DNA of 64,000 bases from Adhaeribacter arboris. Lineage in GTDB: Bacteria; Bacteroidota; Bacteroidia; Cytophagales; Hymenobacteraceae. The notes beneath the pieces are model-generated. The model made no database searches and was not told the origin of the DNA. It saw nothing but the letters and a program-made list of their open reading frames with translations. Position numbers and translations under genes: made by a program. The stretch spans positions 2,418,001 through 2,482,000 of the forward strand of contig NZ_PYFT01000001.1 in NCBI RefSeq assembly GCF_003023845.1, read 5' to 3'. This document shows positions 37,573 to 49,630 of this stretch, piece after piece (the first letter of the stretch is position 1; each line of letters starts with the position of its first letter).

Positions 37573-39867
37573 TTAATTTAAATCTGCCTCGGGTTCCGGA
37601 CTAGAGGCAGCTTCTATTTCTTCAATCGAAAACGAAGAATCATCCATAGAAAGCGATGCATCATCGTCCATACTTAATTCATCATCCGTTGTCAACTGCG
37701 TTTGGAGAACACTCTTCGCATCGGTAGGCTTGAACGCAGGAATAATAACGGCTTGCTGCAAATACTTTTGCAAAGAAAAGCTATCGACCAGTTTTTCGGG
37801 GGTTAACTTATAAAATTCCTGGTGCAGATTAAATACTTCGCCGACCTCCTGTTTTTTAATGTAGGCTCCATCTTCGCGCATCACGTAGGTATTCTGGTTA
37901 TCTTTTAAATTATATTTCAGAATCGTGATGGCTTCTTTTTTCAGTTGATCATCTGCAATCAGAAACAAAGCTTCGATGCGGCGATCAAAACTACGCACCA
38001 TGATATCGGCGCTGCCGCCCAGTACTTTCGGATCGTTGTTATTATGAAAATAGAATAAACGGGTATGCTCCAGGTACTCGCCCACAATAGACGAAACCGA
38101 AATATTTTCGCTCAACGATTTCCGGCCGGGCCGCAAACAGCAAATACCCCGGACAATTAATTTTATGGGTACCCCGGCTTTAGAGGCTTTGTACAATTCG
38201 TCAATTATTTCTTTGTCTTCCAGCGAGTTCATTTTCATCACAATGCCGCTGGGTAATCCCCGCCGGGCATTACGCGCCTCGGTGCGAATAAGTTCGGCAA
38301 TCTGGTGCCGCATGTCTTTCGGAGCCGTAATTAAATACTCATAATCGTTGGGCAGCGAGTGGCCGGTAATTACGTTAAAAAACTCCGAAACGTCGTGGGC
38401 ATACACCTCATTGGTGGTGAGTAAGCTAATATCGGTGTATAATTTACTCGTTTGTTCGTTGTAATTACCGCTGCCAATGTGTACGTACCGGGTTACCTTT
38501 TCTTCTTCCTTGCGGATTATCATCATCATTTTGGTGTGCGTTTTATACTTACTCACCCCATAAATAACAAAGCAGCCGGCTTTTTCCAGACGTTCACCTT
38601 CTTTAATGTTTCGTTCTTCGTCGAAACGGGCTTTTACCTCAAACAACACCGATACACTTTTGCCATTTTCGGCGGCTTTCAGTAAAGCGGCCGTTACCCG
38701 CGATTGATCGGCTAAACGGTAGATAGTTTGCTTAATTCCCAGTACGTACGGATCTTCGGCCGCTTTTTCGAGTAAATGCACTACCGGCTCAATCGAGTTG
38801 TACGGGTGATGCAGCAGCACATCGCGTTCTTTCAAATAATCAAATAAATCTTCGTTCGCATCCGGTGGCAACGAAAAAGGCGGTACCGGCGAAGGCTGCC
38901 GGAAAAGTTTATCTTTAAATTGGTTATGCTTAATTATTTGCCATAGTCCTTTCAGGTCAATGAGATTACCCGAGGTGAAAATATTGGCGTTATCTATGTC
39001 CCAGCGCTCTTTTAAAGCTTTCATTAGAAAAGGCGAAGAGTTTTTTTCTACTTCCAAGCGTACTACGCGGCCTTTCTTGCGGGTTTTTAATTTTATCTTA
39101 ATTTCCTGAATAAAATCAGCATCAATATCATCGCTTTCTTCCAGGGTAAAATCACCGTTTCGGGTAATCCGGAATAAATCGACGGATACGATTTCGACGT
39201 TGCGGAAAAGTTTCTTGATGCGCCAGCGAATAATTTCCTCAATGGGCACGAATATGATTCTTTCTTTCCGCTGAATTTCGTAAAACCGCGATAAATTAGG
39301 TGGAATCTGCACGAAGGTAAGCCGTTGCTGCGATTTATTTTCGTCGTCGGTTTTGGTAATTACCCCAAAAATCAGAATCTGGTTCATGAGCAACGGAAAG
39401 CCATGATAATTATCGTACATCATGGGGGTTAAAAGCGGATAAATCGTATTTTTAAAATACTTATCCACTTTCTTTTGTTCCACTTCCGTCAGGCTTTCAA
39501 TATTACAGATATCAAAGCCATTTTTTTCAAAAAGAGGTTTTAGCTCCTCGTTAAAGGTTAAGTAAGCGTCGTTTACAAACCGGTGCGCCAATTCCAGTAA
39601 TTTCTTTCGGAACGGTAACTCCCGCAAACCCGAGTAATCTACCCGCTCTTTGCCGTAGTCGATGTAATTGTATAAACTACCTACCCGAATCATGAAAAAT
39701 TCATCGAGGTTAGAAGAGGTAATTGCCAGAAACTTGAGCCGGTCGAAGATACTTTTAGAGGCATCTTTTACCTGGTCGAGCACCCGGTAATTAAAACGCA
39801 GCCAGCTTAAGTCGCGGCTGATGTATTTACTCTTACGGATTTGGTCGGAAATTTTATTCGGATTCAT
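37573..39867 (-). CDS. ppk1: Polyphosphate kinase 1
   Basis: PPK1 makes polyphosphate from ATP. From the ATG at 39867 the protein is 764 residues and starts KISDQIRKSKYISRDLSWLRFNYRVLDQ in the usual way. A further ATG 39 codons upstream (39984) would add an Arg-rich leader not known in the family. The autophosphorylated His is in YVHIGSGNYNEQ (about 464), and the second phospholipase D-like half follows with DRRIEALFLI near the C-terminus. The last 70 residues are an unusual acidic tail with repeated SMDD units. It converges on the Ppx/GppA gene. Confidence 0.95.
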   Translation of the reverse strand: MNPNKISDQIRKSKYISRDLSWLRFNYRVLDQVKDASKSIFDRLKFLAITSSNLDEFFMIRVGSLYNYIDYGKERVDYSGLRELPFRKKLLELAHRFVNDAYLTFNEELKPLFEKNGFDICNIESLTEVEQKKVDKYFKNTIYPLLTPMMYDNYHGFPLLMNQILIFGVITKTDDENKSQQRLTFVQIPPNLSRFYEIQRKERIIFVPIEEIIRWRIKKLFRNVEIVSVDLFRITRNGDFTLEESDDIDADFIQEIKIKLKTRKKGRVVRLEVEKNSSPFLMKALKERWDIDNANIFTSGNLIDLKGLWQIIKHNQFKDKLFRQPSPVPPFSLPPDANEDLFDYLKERDVLLHHPYNSIEPVVHLLEKAAEDPYVLGIKQTIYRLADQSRVTAALLKAAENGKSVSVLFEVKARFDEERNIKEGERLEKAGCFVIYGVSKYKTHTKMMMIIRKEEEKVTRYVHIGSGNYNEQTSKLYTDISLLTTNEVYAHDVSEFFNVITGHSLPNDYEYLITAPKDMRHQIAELIRTEARNARRGLPSGIVMKMNSLEDKEIIDELYKASKAGVPIKLIVRGICCLRPGRKSLSENISVSSIVGEYLEHTRLFYFHNNNDPKVLGGSADIMVRSFDRRIEALFLIADDQLKKEAITILKYNLKDNQNTYVMREDGAYIKKQEVGEVFNLHQEFYKLTPEKLVDSFSLQKYLQQAVIIPAFKPTDAKSVLQTQLTTDDELSMDDDASLSMDDSSFSIEEIEAASSPEPEADLN

Positions 39868-40005
39868 CGTGTGTTTCAACAAGTATGTGTCTGCCCTAGC
39901 GGCGTACCCTAGTATTTTATGATACGCGTTTAAAAGCCGGCGGGTTAATGGTGGTACAAAGGTGCTAATTACGAATTTATTCAAAAATTCAGGTAAATAA
40001 AAAAC

Positions 40006-40033
40006 AAAAAAGCTTGCCGGAGCAAGCTTTTTC
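40006..40033 (-). terminator. Terminator of gyrB
   Basis: An 11-bp stem AAAAAGCTTGC / GCAAGCTTTTT with a CGGA loop lies about 95 bp after the gyrB stop and ahead of ppk1. Confidence 0.8.
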
Positions 40034-40126
40034 GCAGAACCAGTATAAATAACTAAATACCGCTAAACCCTGGTTTTAAATCAAGTTTACCGTTATAATA
40101 ACGGTTGTTTTAGCATTTACCATCCA

Positions 40127-42782
<2,656 letters not shown>

Positions 42783-44117
42783 GTGAAAGAACGTTTATCT
42801 AAATTACCCTTCTTAATTTTAATAGCTATTAGCATTTTAGGACTAATTTTTTCTGAAATACCTACAAAACCGATGTCTACGGACGGAATTATTGCCGGAG
42901 ATGTAGCTTGGATGTTGGGAGCAGCTGGTTTGGTTTTACTCATGACGCCCGGATTGGCTTTGTTTTACGGTGGTATGGTAAGCGCCAAAAACATGATCTC
43001 TACCATGCTGCAAAGCTTTATTTGCATGGGTATCATTAGTGTATTGTGGGTAGTGGTAGGTTTTAGTTTAGCGTTCGGCGATTCTATCGGCGGGCTTATT
43101 GGTGATCCCCGGACCTACTTTATGTTCCGCGGTATTTTGGAAAGTAAACCCTGGACTTTAGCCAGTACTATTCCGCTGGTATTATTCGCTTTTTTTCAAT
43201 TGAAATTTGCGGTTATTGCGCCGGCTCTTATTACCGGCTCTTTCTCGGAACGAATTCGTTTTACTTCGTACATTCTGTTTGTTTGCTTATTCAGCATGTT
43301 TATTTACGCTCCCATTGCCCATTGGACCTGGCACCCGGATGGCATTTTGTTTAAAATGGGCGTATTAGATTTTGCGGGTGGCACGGTAGTTCATATTTCC
43401 GCGGGTTGTGCCGCATTGGCTGCGGCTCTTTACTTAGGTCAGCGTAAAACCGGGGAATTGCATACCACGCCAGCTAACATTCCTTACGTATTACTTGGTA
43501 CCGGTTTGCTTTGGTTCGGTTGGTTTGGCTTTAACGCGGGTTCAGCGGTGGGAGCTAATATTCTGGCGGCCATTGCTCTGGCAACCACCAACACGGCCGC
43601 CGCTTCCGCAGGTTTTGCCTGGATATTATTTGATGCCGTAAAAGGTAAAAAACCTTCGGCTTTGGGTTTTTGCATTGGTTCGGTGGTAGGTTTAGTAGCT
43701 ATTACCCCGGCGGCTGGATTTGTTACCATTCCAAACAGCATTTTTATTGGTACTGCCGCCAGTCTTATTAGCAATATGGTAGTAGCCTGGCGGGCAAAAT
43801 CTTCCATCGATGATACTTTGGATGTGTTTCCTTGTCATGGCGTGGGCGCTATTGTGGGTACGCTCTTAACTGGTGTTTTTGCGCATCAAGCCATTAATCC
43901 GGCCAACACTACCGGCAACGGTTTGCTGTACGGCGAAACTAAATTATTCCTGATGCACTTAGCCGCACTAGGCATTGTGATTGGGTTCTCTTTCTTTGGC
44001 TCATTAATTCTTTTAAAAATCACTGATTTGATATCGCCACTGGGAGTAACCCGCGAAGAAGAAATGGCGGGATTAGATTTAACCCAACACGGTGAACAAG
44101 TGCTGGTGACAGTTTAA
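42783..44117 (+). CDS. amt: Ammonium transporter Amt
   Basis: About 444 residues with eleven membrane helices that carry ammonium inward. The GTG at 42783 gives a normal start and N-terminal hydrophobic segment. A TTG at 42726 would add a polar leader. Family motifs include WMLGAAGLVLLMTPGLALFYGG, the pore and gating part ALITGSFSERIRF, AHWTWHPDG and FAGGTVVHISAG (pore His), and CHGVGAIVGTLLTGVFA (second pore His). No PII gene follows, which is unusual; regulation may depend on a PII elsewhere. Confidence 0.93.
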   Translation: MKERLSKLPFLILIAISILGLIFSEIPTKPMSTDGIIAGDVAWMLGAAGLVLLMTPGLALFYGGMVSAKNMISTMLQSFICMGIISVLWVVVGFSLAFGDSIGGLIGDPRTYFMFRGILESKPWTLASTIPLVLFAFFQLKFAVIAPALITGSFSERIRFTSYILFVCLFSMFIYAPIAHWTWHPDGILFKMGVLDFAGGTVVHISAGCAALAAALYLGQRKTGELHTTPANIPYVLLGTGLLWFGWFGFNAGSAVGANILAAIALATTNTAAASAGFAWILFDAVKGKKPSALGFCIGSVVGLVAITPAAGFVTIPNSIFIGTAASLISNMVVAWRAKSSIDDTLDVFPCHGVGAIVGTLLTGVFAHQAINPANTTGNGLLYGETKLFLMHLAALGIVIGFSFFGSLILLKITDLISPLGVTREEEMAGLDLTQHGEQVLVTV

Positions 44118-44177
44118 TTGCAGCGGCAGTTTCTGGGCAGGCATTTGCTTATGTGCTTTCCTGTTTCACAAAATTTT

Positions 44178-44221
44178 AAACTACAATGGCCGGTAATCTA
44201 AATTACCGGCCATTGTAGTTT
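44178..44221 (+). terminator. Terminator of amt
   Basis: A perfect 20-bp stem (44178-44197 with 44202-44221, core ATGGCCGGTAAT) and a CTAA tetraloop start about 60 bp after the stop. T-run follows. Confidence 0.9.
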
Positions 44222-44537
44222 TAGCGAATTCTCTTATTCCAATTTCAAAGAAAAGATTACGTAGTTGTCGTCGGGTAATTAATTCTAGTTCCGGTTCAAA
44301 ATGCCTTAATTATTTATGAAATATAAACGGGTAAAAAATTCATCGGAATACCTCCTGTAAAACCTTGCTAGTATTTGTTTTAGAAAAATTAAGAATTTAG
44401 ATAATTGCTTTTTACCGCTTCTAAAACAGATTACTCGTAAGAGTAGCCGATTTTATTTTGTTTCTTATAAAAATATGTTTGCTAATGTGCGGGTGAATAA
44501 GCAATTTGAAACGTAACTGATTTCCTCTCCCAAAAAC
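44222..44537. other. Spacer upstream of the first esterase gene
   Basis: 316 bp. A full -7 match TATGTTTG (44474-44481) lies 57 nt before the esterase ATG, with TTTT 19 nt upstream of it, a fair promoter candidate. Nothing else is seen. Confidence 0.35.
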
Positions 44538-45752
44538 ATGAAAAAGTATACAAAACTAGTAAGCTGGTGGTTCCTCATTTGCGTGTTGCTTTTGGGAAGT
44601 TGCCAGCAAGATGATTCAGACAATAACGTAACGCCCGAACCCGACGGCAGTGAGCTTTTTGTATCCGCCGATGTAAAGAGCACTATTTCTAAAACCATTT
44701 TGCAAGGCTATGCCCTTACCGCCGGATACGGTCGGTTCTTGCCGGCTATTAAGTACGACGTTACTTTTTACAAATTTACCTACAAAACTACTTACAAAGA
44801 TAATCCGATAGAAGTATCGGGTTTATTGGCCATCCCGCAAAATACGCCCAATCCGCCGGCTATCGTTAGCGCCCAGCACGGCACCATGTTCGCCGATGCC
44901 GATGCGCCTTCTAATTTTCCGGCCAGTTTTACGGGCTTCGAGTTATTTGCGGCAGCGGGATACATTACGCTTATTCCGGATTTTATCGGCTACGGGGTTT
45001 CTCAAAACACGTTCCATCCTTACTACGATCAGAAGTACTCGGCCTTAACGGTGGTAGATATGTTGAAAGCGGCAAAATGGTATTTAAAAGACGCCAATAT
45101 AGCGGCTAACAATAACTTATTTTTAGTGGGTTATTCCGAAGGCGGCTACGTAACTATGGCGGCCCAGAAGGAAATTGAAACGAATCCCGCGCATAAATTA
45201 ACCTTAACGGCCGTAGCTGCCGGAGCCGGCGGCTACGATTTAACCGGCATGTTGTCGGGTATTGCCACCACTACCACTTACGTTAATCCGTCATTCCTGG
45301 CTTTTATTATTCAGGCTTACAATACTACTTACGACTGGAAACGACCTTTAACTGATTTTTTTCAGGAACCTTATGCTACTAATATTCCAACTTTATTCGA
45401 TGGCACCAAGGAAATTGACGCCATTAACCAAGGTCTTACTACCAGTCCGGCCGCCTTATTTAATCCCACTTTTTACGCCAACTTGCAGAATCCTACCGGC
45501 GAACAAGCCTTAAAAAAAGCTTTAACCGATAACAGCTTCCTGGATTGGGTACCGAAAAGCCCGACCCGCTTGTATCACGGCACCGCCGACGAATCCGTTT
45601 TTTACTCCACTTCTGAAAGTACCTATAACCGGTTTAAAGCGGCCGGAGCCACCAATGTAGAGTTTTTCCCGATTGAAGGCGGCATGCACCGCACCAGCAT
45701 CGAACCCATGATGACCAATGCGCTACCCTGGATAGAGTCGTTAAATAAGTAA
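44538..45752 (+). CDS. Esterase/lipase-like lipoprotein (copy 1)
   Basis: 404 residues. Lipobox LGSC with Cys22, then a short acidic linker and an alpha/beta-hydrolase domain. The nucleophile Ser200 is in VGYSEGGY, the acid is probably Asp351 in YHGTADESV, and the base His384 is in GGMHRTS. QHGTMFADADAP (about 113-124) is the likely oxyanion part. The fold resembles secretory lipases (LIP family) and prolyl-peptidase-like hydrolases; the substrate is unknown. The gene at 59353-60570 encodes a close paralog. Confidence 0.82.
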   Translation: MKKYTKLVSWWFLICVLLLGSCQQDDSDNNVTPEPDGSELFVSADVKSTISKTILQGYALTAGYGRFLPAIKYDVTFYKFTYKTTYKDNPIEVSGLLAIPQNTPNPPAIVSAQHGTMFADADAPSNFPASFTGFELFAAAGYITLIPDFIGYGVSQNTFHPYYDQKYSALTVVDMLKAAKWYLKDANIAANNNLFLVGYSEGGYVTMAAQKEIETNPAHKLTLTAVAAGAGGYDLTGMLSGIATTTTYVNPSFLAFIIQAYNTTYDWKRPLTDFFQEPYATNIPTLFDGTKEIDAINQGLTTSPAALFNPTFYANLQNPTGEQALKKALTDNSFLDWVPKSPTRLYHGTADESVFYSTSESTYNRFKAAGATNVEFFPIEGGMHRTSIEPMMTNALPWIESLNK

Positions 45753-45785
45753 TTTTTTAGAATTTAATTTACCTGAGTAAAGATT

Positions 45786-46187
45786 TTGGAGAGTAAGCGT
45801 TTGATAACTCTGGTAAAAATCAGTTCGGTATTTTTCAGAACAGGGTTATTGTTTATTCTACTATTTTTACTGGCTTTACAAGGTGCCAACGGTCACGAAA
45901 TGCGGCTAAAGGAAAGAGAGATTACCTTGATAAGTGGATTATTGTTAACGTTGTTACTTATTCAGTTTTATCCCGCCATAAAGAATGCTACTCGCAAAAA
46001 ACAATTAAAAATTGTCTTAATTTGTCTGCTTTTGCTTGCTATTACCTTTTTAATTAAAATTTTAAGGGAGTTCGCAAGGGTAGATTACGAAGTTATTATT
46101 GTTGAAGGATTAGTTTTAGGTATACTAATTCTGCTTATTCTTGCCGGATTAATTTTAATTTACGGTTTGATTAAGCTTTATACTTAG
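45786..46187 (+). CDS. Four-helix membrane protein
   Basis: 133 residues from a TTG start. Hydrophobic segments are at about 15-33, 46-63, 74-91 and 104-130. No family was recognised. The frame lies 33 bp after the esterase gene and 47 bp before the GH26 gene, so it may be translated from the same message. A second TTG five codons in is an alternative start. Strong hydrophobic periodicity supports it as a real gene. Confidence 0.6.
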   Translation: MESKRLITLVKISSVFFRTGLLFILLFLLALQGANGHEMRLKEREITLISGLLLTLLLIQFYPAIKNATRKKQLKIVLICLLLLAITFLIKILREFARVDYEVIIVEGLVLGILILLILAGLILIYGLIKLYT

Positions 46188-46234
46188 ATCAAAGAACCCT
46201 AGTATCTTACCCGTTCATAAATTTGTGAAAGAGA

Positions 46235-47377
46235 ATGTTGAAGAATTTTTTGTTAGCTATCATTTTAGTTTTATCCACTTTTCAGTTAGTTCAGGCACAA
46301 AAGAATAAACCTATTGATAAGGCAGCAACCCGGCAAACCAAAGCTTTATACAAAAATCTGCAGAAACTTTCGAAAAAACATACTTTATTTGGTCACCAGC
46401 ACGCCACCGAATACGGGCATGGGTGGATGGGCGAGCCTGATCGTTCGGACGTAAAATCAGTTTCGGGTTCGCATCCGGCGGTAGTTGGGGTAGACTTTAG
46501 CGGTTTTTCCGGACGACCGCCGGCGGTTATTCAAACGGCCAAAGAGCGGGTTAGAAAAACCGTTGTAGATACCTATAACCGGGGAGGCGTTATTACAGCG
46601 GCCTGGCATTTTTCCAATCCAGTGTCGCCGGGAGGTTTTAACTGGGTCGATACCGTATCGAAACCAGCCGTGCGGTATATTATTCCCGGCGGGGAAGCGC
46701 ACGCGCAGTACAAAGAAATTCTGCGGGGGATTGGCGAGTGGGCGCACACAATAAAAGGTGCCGATGGTAAACTAGTACCCATAATTTTCCGGCCTTACCA
46801 CGAGTTTGATGGCGGTTGGTTTTGGTGGGGAAAACCCCATGCTTCGCGCGAAGAATTTATTTCTTTATGGCGGTTTACCGTTTCGTATTTACGCGACAGC
46901 TTACAGGTGCATAACTTTATTTACGCTTTTTCGCCGGATAATAAATTCCGGACCGAAACCCAATACCTCGAACGCTACCCCGGGGATGAATGGGTAGATA
47001 TGGTAGGCGTAGACAATTACGGCGACATGGGGCGCAACCGCTTTGCGCCGGATACGGCCGCTTTAAAGTTAAAAGTAGTATCGGATTACGCGCAGAAAGC
47101 CGGCAAATTAGCGGCCTTCACCGAAACCGGCCTGGAATCTATTCCGGATTCTACCTGGTGGACCAACATGCTCTTGAAAACCATGAAAACCTACCCCCTG
47201 CAACTCACCTACGTATTGGTTTGGCGCAACGATATGCGCAGCCCGACGCATTTTTATGCCCCGTTTCCCGGCCAGGTAAGTGTACCTAATTTTCTTAAAT
47301 TTTACCGCGACCCGTATACTTTATTCGAAAAAGACTTAAAAAATATCTACCGCCGGAAGTTTTTAGGTATCTTCTAA
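46235..47377 (+). CDS. GH26 beta-mannanase
   Basis: 380 residues with a signal peptide cut at VQAQ (about 22). It is a clear family GH26 (beta-1,4-mannanase) enzyme. The substrate-binding FGHQHATEYGHGW (52-64) starts the barrel. The acid/base Glu190 is in RPYHEFDGGWFWWG, and the nucleophile Glu297 is in AFTETGLES. VGVDNYGDM (258-266) lines the cleft. It likely acts in the periplasm or outside on mannan or glucomannan. With the GH5, GH43 and GH13 genes it fits a plant-polysaccharide diet. Confidence 0.93.
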   Translation: MLKNFLLAIILVLSTFQLVQAQKNKPIDKAATRQTKALYKNLQKLSKKHTLFGHQHATEYGHGWMGEPDRSDVKSVSGSHPAVVGVDFSGFSGRPPAVIQTAKERVRKTVVDTYNRGGVITAAWHFSNPVSPGGFNWVDTVSKPAVRYIIPGGEAHAQYKEILRGIGEWAHTIKGADGKLVPIIFRPYHEFDGGWFWWGKPHASREEFISLWRFTVSYLRDSLQVHNFIYAFSPDNKFRTETQYLERYPGDEWVDMVGVDNYGDMGRNRFAPDTAALKLKVVSDYAQKAGKLAAFTETGLESIPDSTWWTNMLLKTMKTYPLQLTYVLVWRNDMRSPTHFYAPFPGQVSVPNFLKFYRDPYTLFEKDLKNIYRRKFLGIF

Positions 47378-47538
47378 ATTGCAGTTATTAAGATAAAGGA
47401 GGTTGTGCTGCTTTGAATTTGCTTTTCGCAATTAATAAGCCGAATAGTTTTCCATAACTAAATGCGTTAAGAATCTCAACTAGTAATACTATTATCCAAA
47501 ACCCAAGTTCAAACTAATCCTCTAACATTCCTTTGCCA
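47378..47538. other. Spacer after the mannanase gene
   Basis: Short spacer leading into the inverted-repeat unit at 47539. No terminator of the usual kind was seen here; the repeat unit may serve as one. Confidence 0.4.
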
Positions 47539-47679
47539 GTCATCCTGAAAGGATCTAACCGGATCGAAGCGACAACCGCATCCATCCTTATCCAGACATT
47601 TAATTGTTTAAAGAGGTAATCACCAAATTTACTTCTCGTGGGCTTTTCTTTTCTGCCGGTTAGATCCTTTCAGGATGAC
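47539..47679. repeat. MITE-like unit with 24-bp perfect inverted repeats
   Basis: The arm at 47539-47562 (starts GTCATCCTGAAAGGATCT) is repeated exactly in inverted form at 47656-47679. The 93-bp centre has no coding frame. Each arm contains the inner near-palindrome ATCCTGAAAGGAT. The unit is 141 bp long and lies between the mannanase and HxlR genes. It looks like a non-autonomous element or large REP-type unit. No target duplication is obvious. Confidence 0.65.
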
Positions 47680-47812
47680 GTCAGGGAATATAAAGAAAGG
47701 TAAAATAAGAGCTTAGAGGAACCGGACAATTGTAATTACTAATCCAATAGTCTGAATAATTTTATGGCTATAATCACCGGCCTAATATTTATTTTTTGGC
47801 GAGGTCTGTTTT

Positions 47813-48205
47813 TCATTTAGACTTTGCTTTTCGGCTTACTTGCTCCACTAATTCCCCTCTTTTTTTACCGGTTTGGCGCCCCCATTTTGCCATTGCTTCA
47901 ATTACCGGGGTTAGCTCCCGGCCAAAATCAGTTAACGCGTATTCTACTTTGGGCGGCACTTGCGGGTAAACCGTACGTTCCACAATTCCATCTTTTTCTA
48001 ATTCTTTTAACTGCAGGCTCAACATCTTTTCGGTGATAGATGGAATGAGTTTCTTGAGTTCAGAGAAGCGGCGGGTTTGGCGTAAAAGATACCACAGCAC
48101 CACCGATTTCCATTTACCACCTATATAATTCATGGTTACATCCAAAGCACAATGATAGGTGCGATCTTCAATTTTAAAGACCATTTCTTTATTATTGATC
48201 AACAT
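47813..48205 (-). CDS. HxlR-family transcription regulator
   Basis: 130 residues of the HxlR winged-helix family: CALDVTMNYIGGKWKSVVLW (19-38), RRFSELKKLIPSITEKMLS and VERTVYPQVPPKVEYALTDFG. Cys19 takes the position of the redox-sensing Cys in HypR/YodB-type members. That suggests response to electrophiles or oxidants. It is divergent from the oxidoreductase gene at 48376, its most likely target. Confidence 0.92.
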   Translation of the reverse strand: MLINNKEMVFKIEDRTYHCALDVTMNYIGGKWKSVVLWYLLRQTRRFSELKKLIPSITEKMLSLQLKELEKDGIVERTVYPQVPPKVEYALTDFGRELTPVIEAMAKWGRQTGKKRGELVEQVSRKAKSK

Positions 48206-48283
48206 AAAAAATATATAAAAATTAAGTAGCTGATTATCAATAATTACGTCAAAAAGGATAGTTATGCACTAACTTGACAGTTC

Positions 48284-48314
48284 TTGTTTTAACTTTTCGA
48301 ATGCTCTACCTTTC
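48284..48314 (+). promoter_or_regulatory. Candidate promoter of the oxidoreductase gene
   Basis: TTG (48284-48286) and TACCTTTC (48307-48314) are 20 nt apart, one mismatch from the consensus, within the divergent region shared with the HxlR gene. Confidence 0.3.
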
Positions 48315-48375
48315 AATACTATCTTTTTGATAGCTTAAATGTAAGTAAAAAACTCATCATTAAAATTTTAGCTTT

Positions 48376-49035
48376 ATGAAAATAGCAGTTTTAGGTACGG
48401 GGGTGGTTGGCCAAACCATTGCCGGCAAATTAATTCAATTAGGCCACCTTGTTATAATGGGCTCCCGGTCGGCTACCAACGAAAAAGCAGTAAGTTGGGC
48501 GACCCAAAACGGAGAAAGAGCTTCGGTGGGTACTTTTGCCGAGGCAGCAACTTTTGGCGAAATTATTTTTCTAGCTACTAAAGGCGACGTTACCCTGGAG
48601 ATTATTCAACAGGCAAAGCCCGAAAATTTTAGCAACAAAACCGTCATCGACATTTCTAATCCGCTCGATTTTTCTAATGGTTTTCCGCCTGCCTTATCTA
48701 TCAGTAATACTAATTCGCTCGCCGAAAAAGTGCAAAAAGCAATTCCCGAGGCCTACGTGGTAAAAACTTTAAATACTTTAACCGCTCAATTAATGGTGGA
48801 ACCCAGCCGTTTACCCGAAGAAACGCATATATTTTTAAGCGGAAACCATGCCGCCGGCAAAGAACAGGCACGAGCGCTGCTGCAAGAGTTTGGCTGGCAA
48901 AATCAAACTATTATTGATTTAGGCGACATCACCACGGCCCGCGGTACCGAACAATTTCTACCGCTTTGGGTACGGCTGTATGGGGCGTTGGGAACACCCA
49001 ACTTTAATTTTAAGCTGGTACGCGAATCAAAATAA
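48376..49035 (+). CDS. NADPH-dependent F420-reductase-like oxidoreductase
   Basis: 219 residues. A dinucleotide-binding N-terminus (IAVLGTGVVGQTIAGKL, 3-19) is followed by GSRSATNEKA, the NADPH 2'-phosphate site of the F420-reductase-like family. ISNPLDFSNG and VKTLNTLTAQLM line the active site. In bacteria that lack F420, such proteins act as general NADPH reductases; the substrate here is unknown. Transcribed away from the HxlR gene, a common pairing in stress-responsive reductase operons. Confidence 0.82.
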   Translation: MKIAVLGTGVVGQTIAGKLIQLGHLVIMGSRSATNEKAVSWATQNGERASVGTFAEAATFGEIIFLATKGDVTLEIIQQAKPENFSNKTVIDISNPLDFSNGFPPALSISNTNSLAEKVQKAIPEAYVVKTLNTLTAQLMVEPSRLPEETHIFLSGNHAAGKEQARALLQEFGWQNQTIIDLGDITTARGTEQFLPLWVRLYGALGTPNFNFKLVRESK

Positions 49036-49172
49036 GTTAAGTAAAGAAACACCCATATCAAGATAGTAAGTATTCGAGTTTCTTTAAACTAAAAAATAGT
49101 ACTATTCTATAATAAGAATTCTAACAACTTATATTTCAAACTAATTTTTGATCCCTTTCTTATAAAAATTTC

Positions 49173-49499
49173 ATGATATCGAGTAAAAATCCTTCCGTCG
49201 AGATTATCCGGTACGCTATTCCGGAAACGCAGCACTCTGACTTTGTGAATGCCTACACGGCGGCTGGTAAACTGCTGCAAAGTTCGCCTTATTGTTTAGG
49301 CTTCGAACTCATAAAAGGAGTAGATGAACCAAACAATTATATTCTCACTATTTGCTGGACCTCCATCGAAGAACACTTAAACGGTTTTAGAAAAAGCAAA
49401 GCGTTCGGAGAATTCTTTAATTTAGTAAGACCTTTTTACAATAACATTCAGGAAATGAAGCACTACGAGCCGACCAACCTAGTCTGGCGGAAAGAATAA
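49173..49499 (+). CDS. Antibiotic-biosynthesis-monooxygenase-fold protein
   Basis: 108 residues with the ABM dimeric ferredoxin-like fold: VEIIRYAIPETQHSDFVNAY, SSPYCLGFELIKGVDEPNNY and ILTICWTSIEEHLNGFRKS. Such small proteins act as quinol monooxygenases or heme-degrading enzymes; here function is not assigned. It follows the reductase gene by 138 bp on the same strand and may be part of the same response. Confidence 0.82.
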   Translation: MISSKNPSVEIIRYAIPETQHSDFVNAYTAAGKLLQSSPYCLGFELIKGVDEPNNYILTICWTSIEEHLNGFRKSKAFGEFFNLVRPFYNNIQEMKHYEPTNLVWRKE

Positions 49500-49630
49500 T
49501 TTACCTGGTAGCCAAGGGGTTGTACTTGCCCAATATTTCAGATCTAAAAAAAGGCTGTCCCACCTGAACCTGAACCCGGAAACTTCTCTCCCGGATATTA
49601 GTACACAGGGATTCAAGTAAAACAGCCTGC

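Noticed and set aside
39868-39984. Longer ppk1 start at 39984
   Set aside because: The extra 39 residues are Arg/Tyr-rich, not part of the family, and begin only 22 bp after the gyrB terminator stem.
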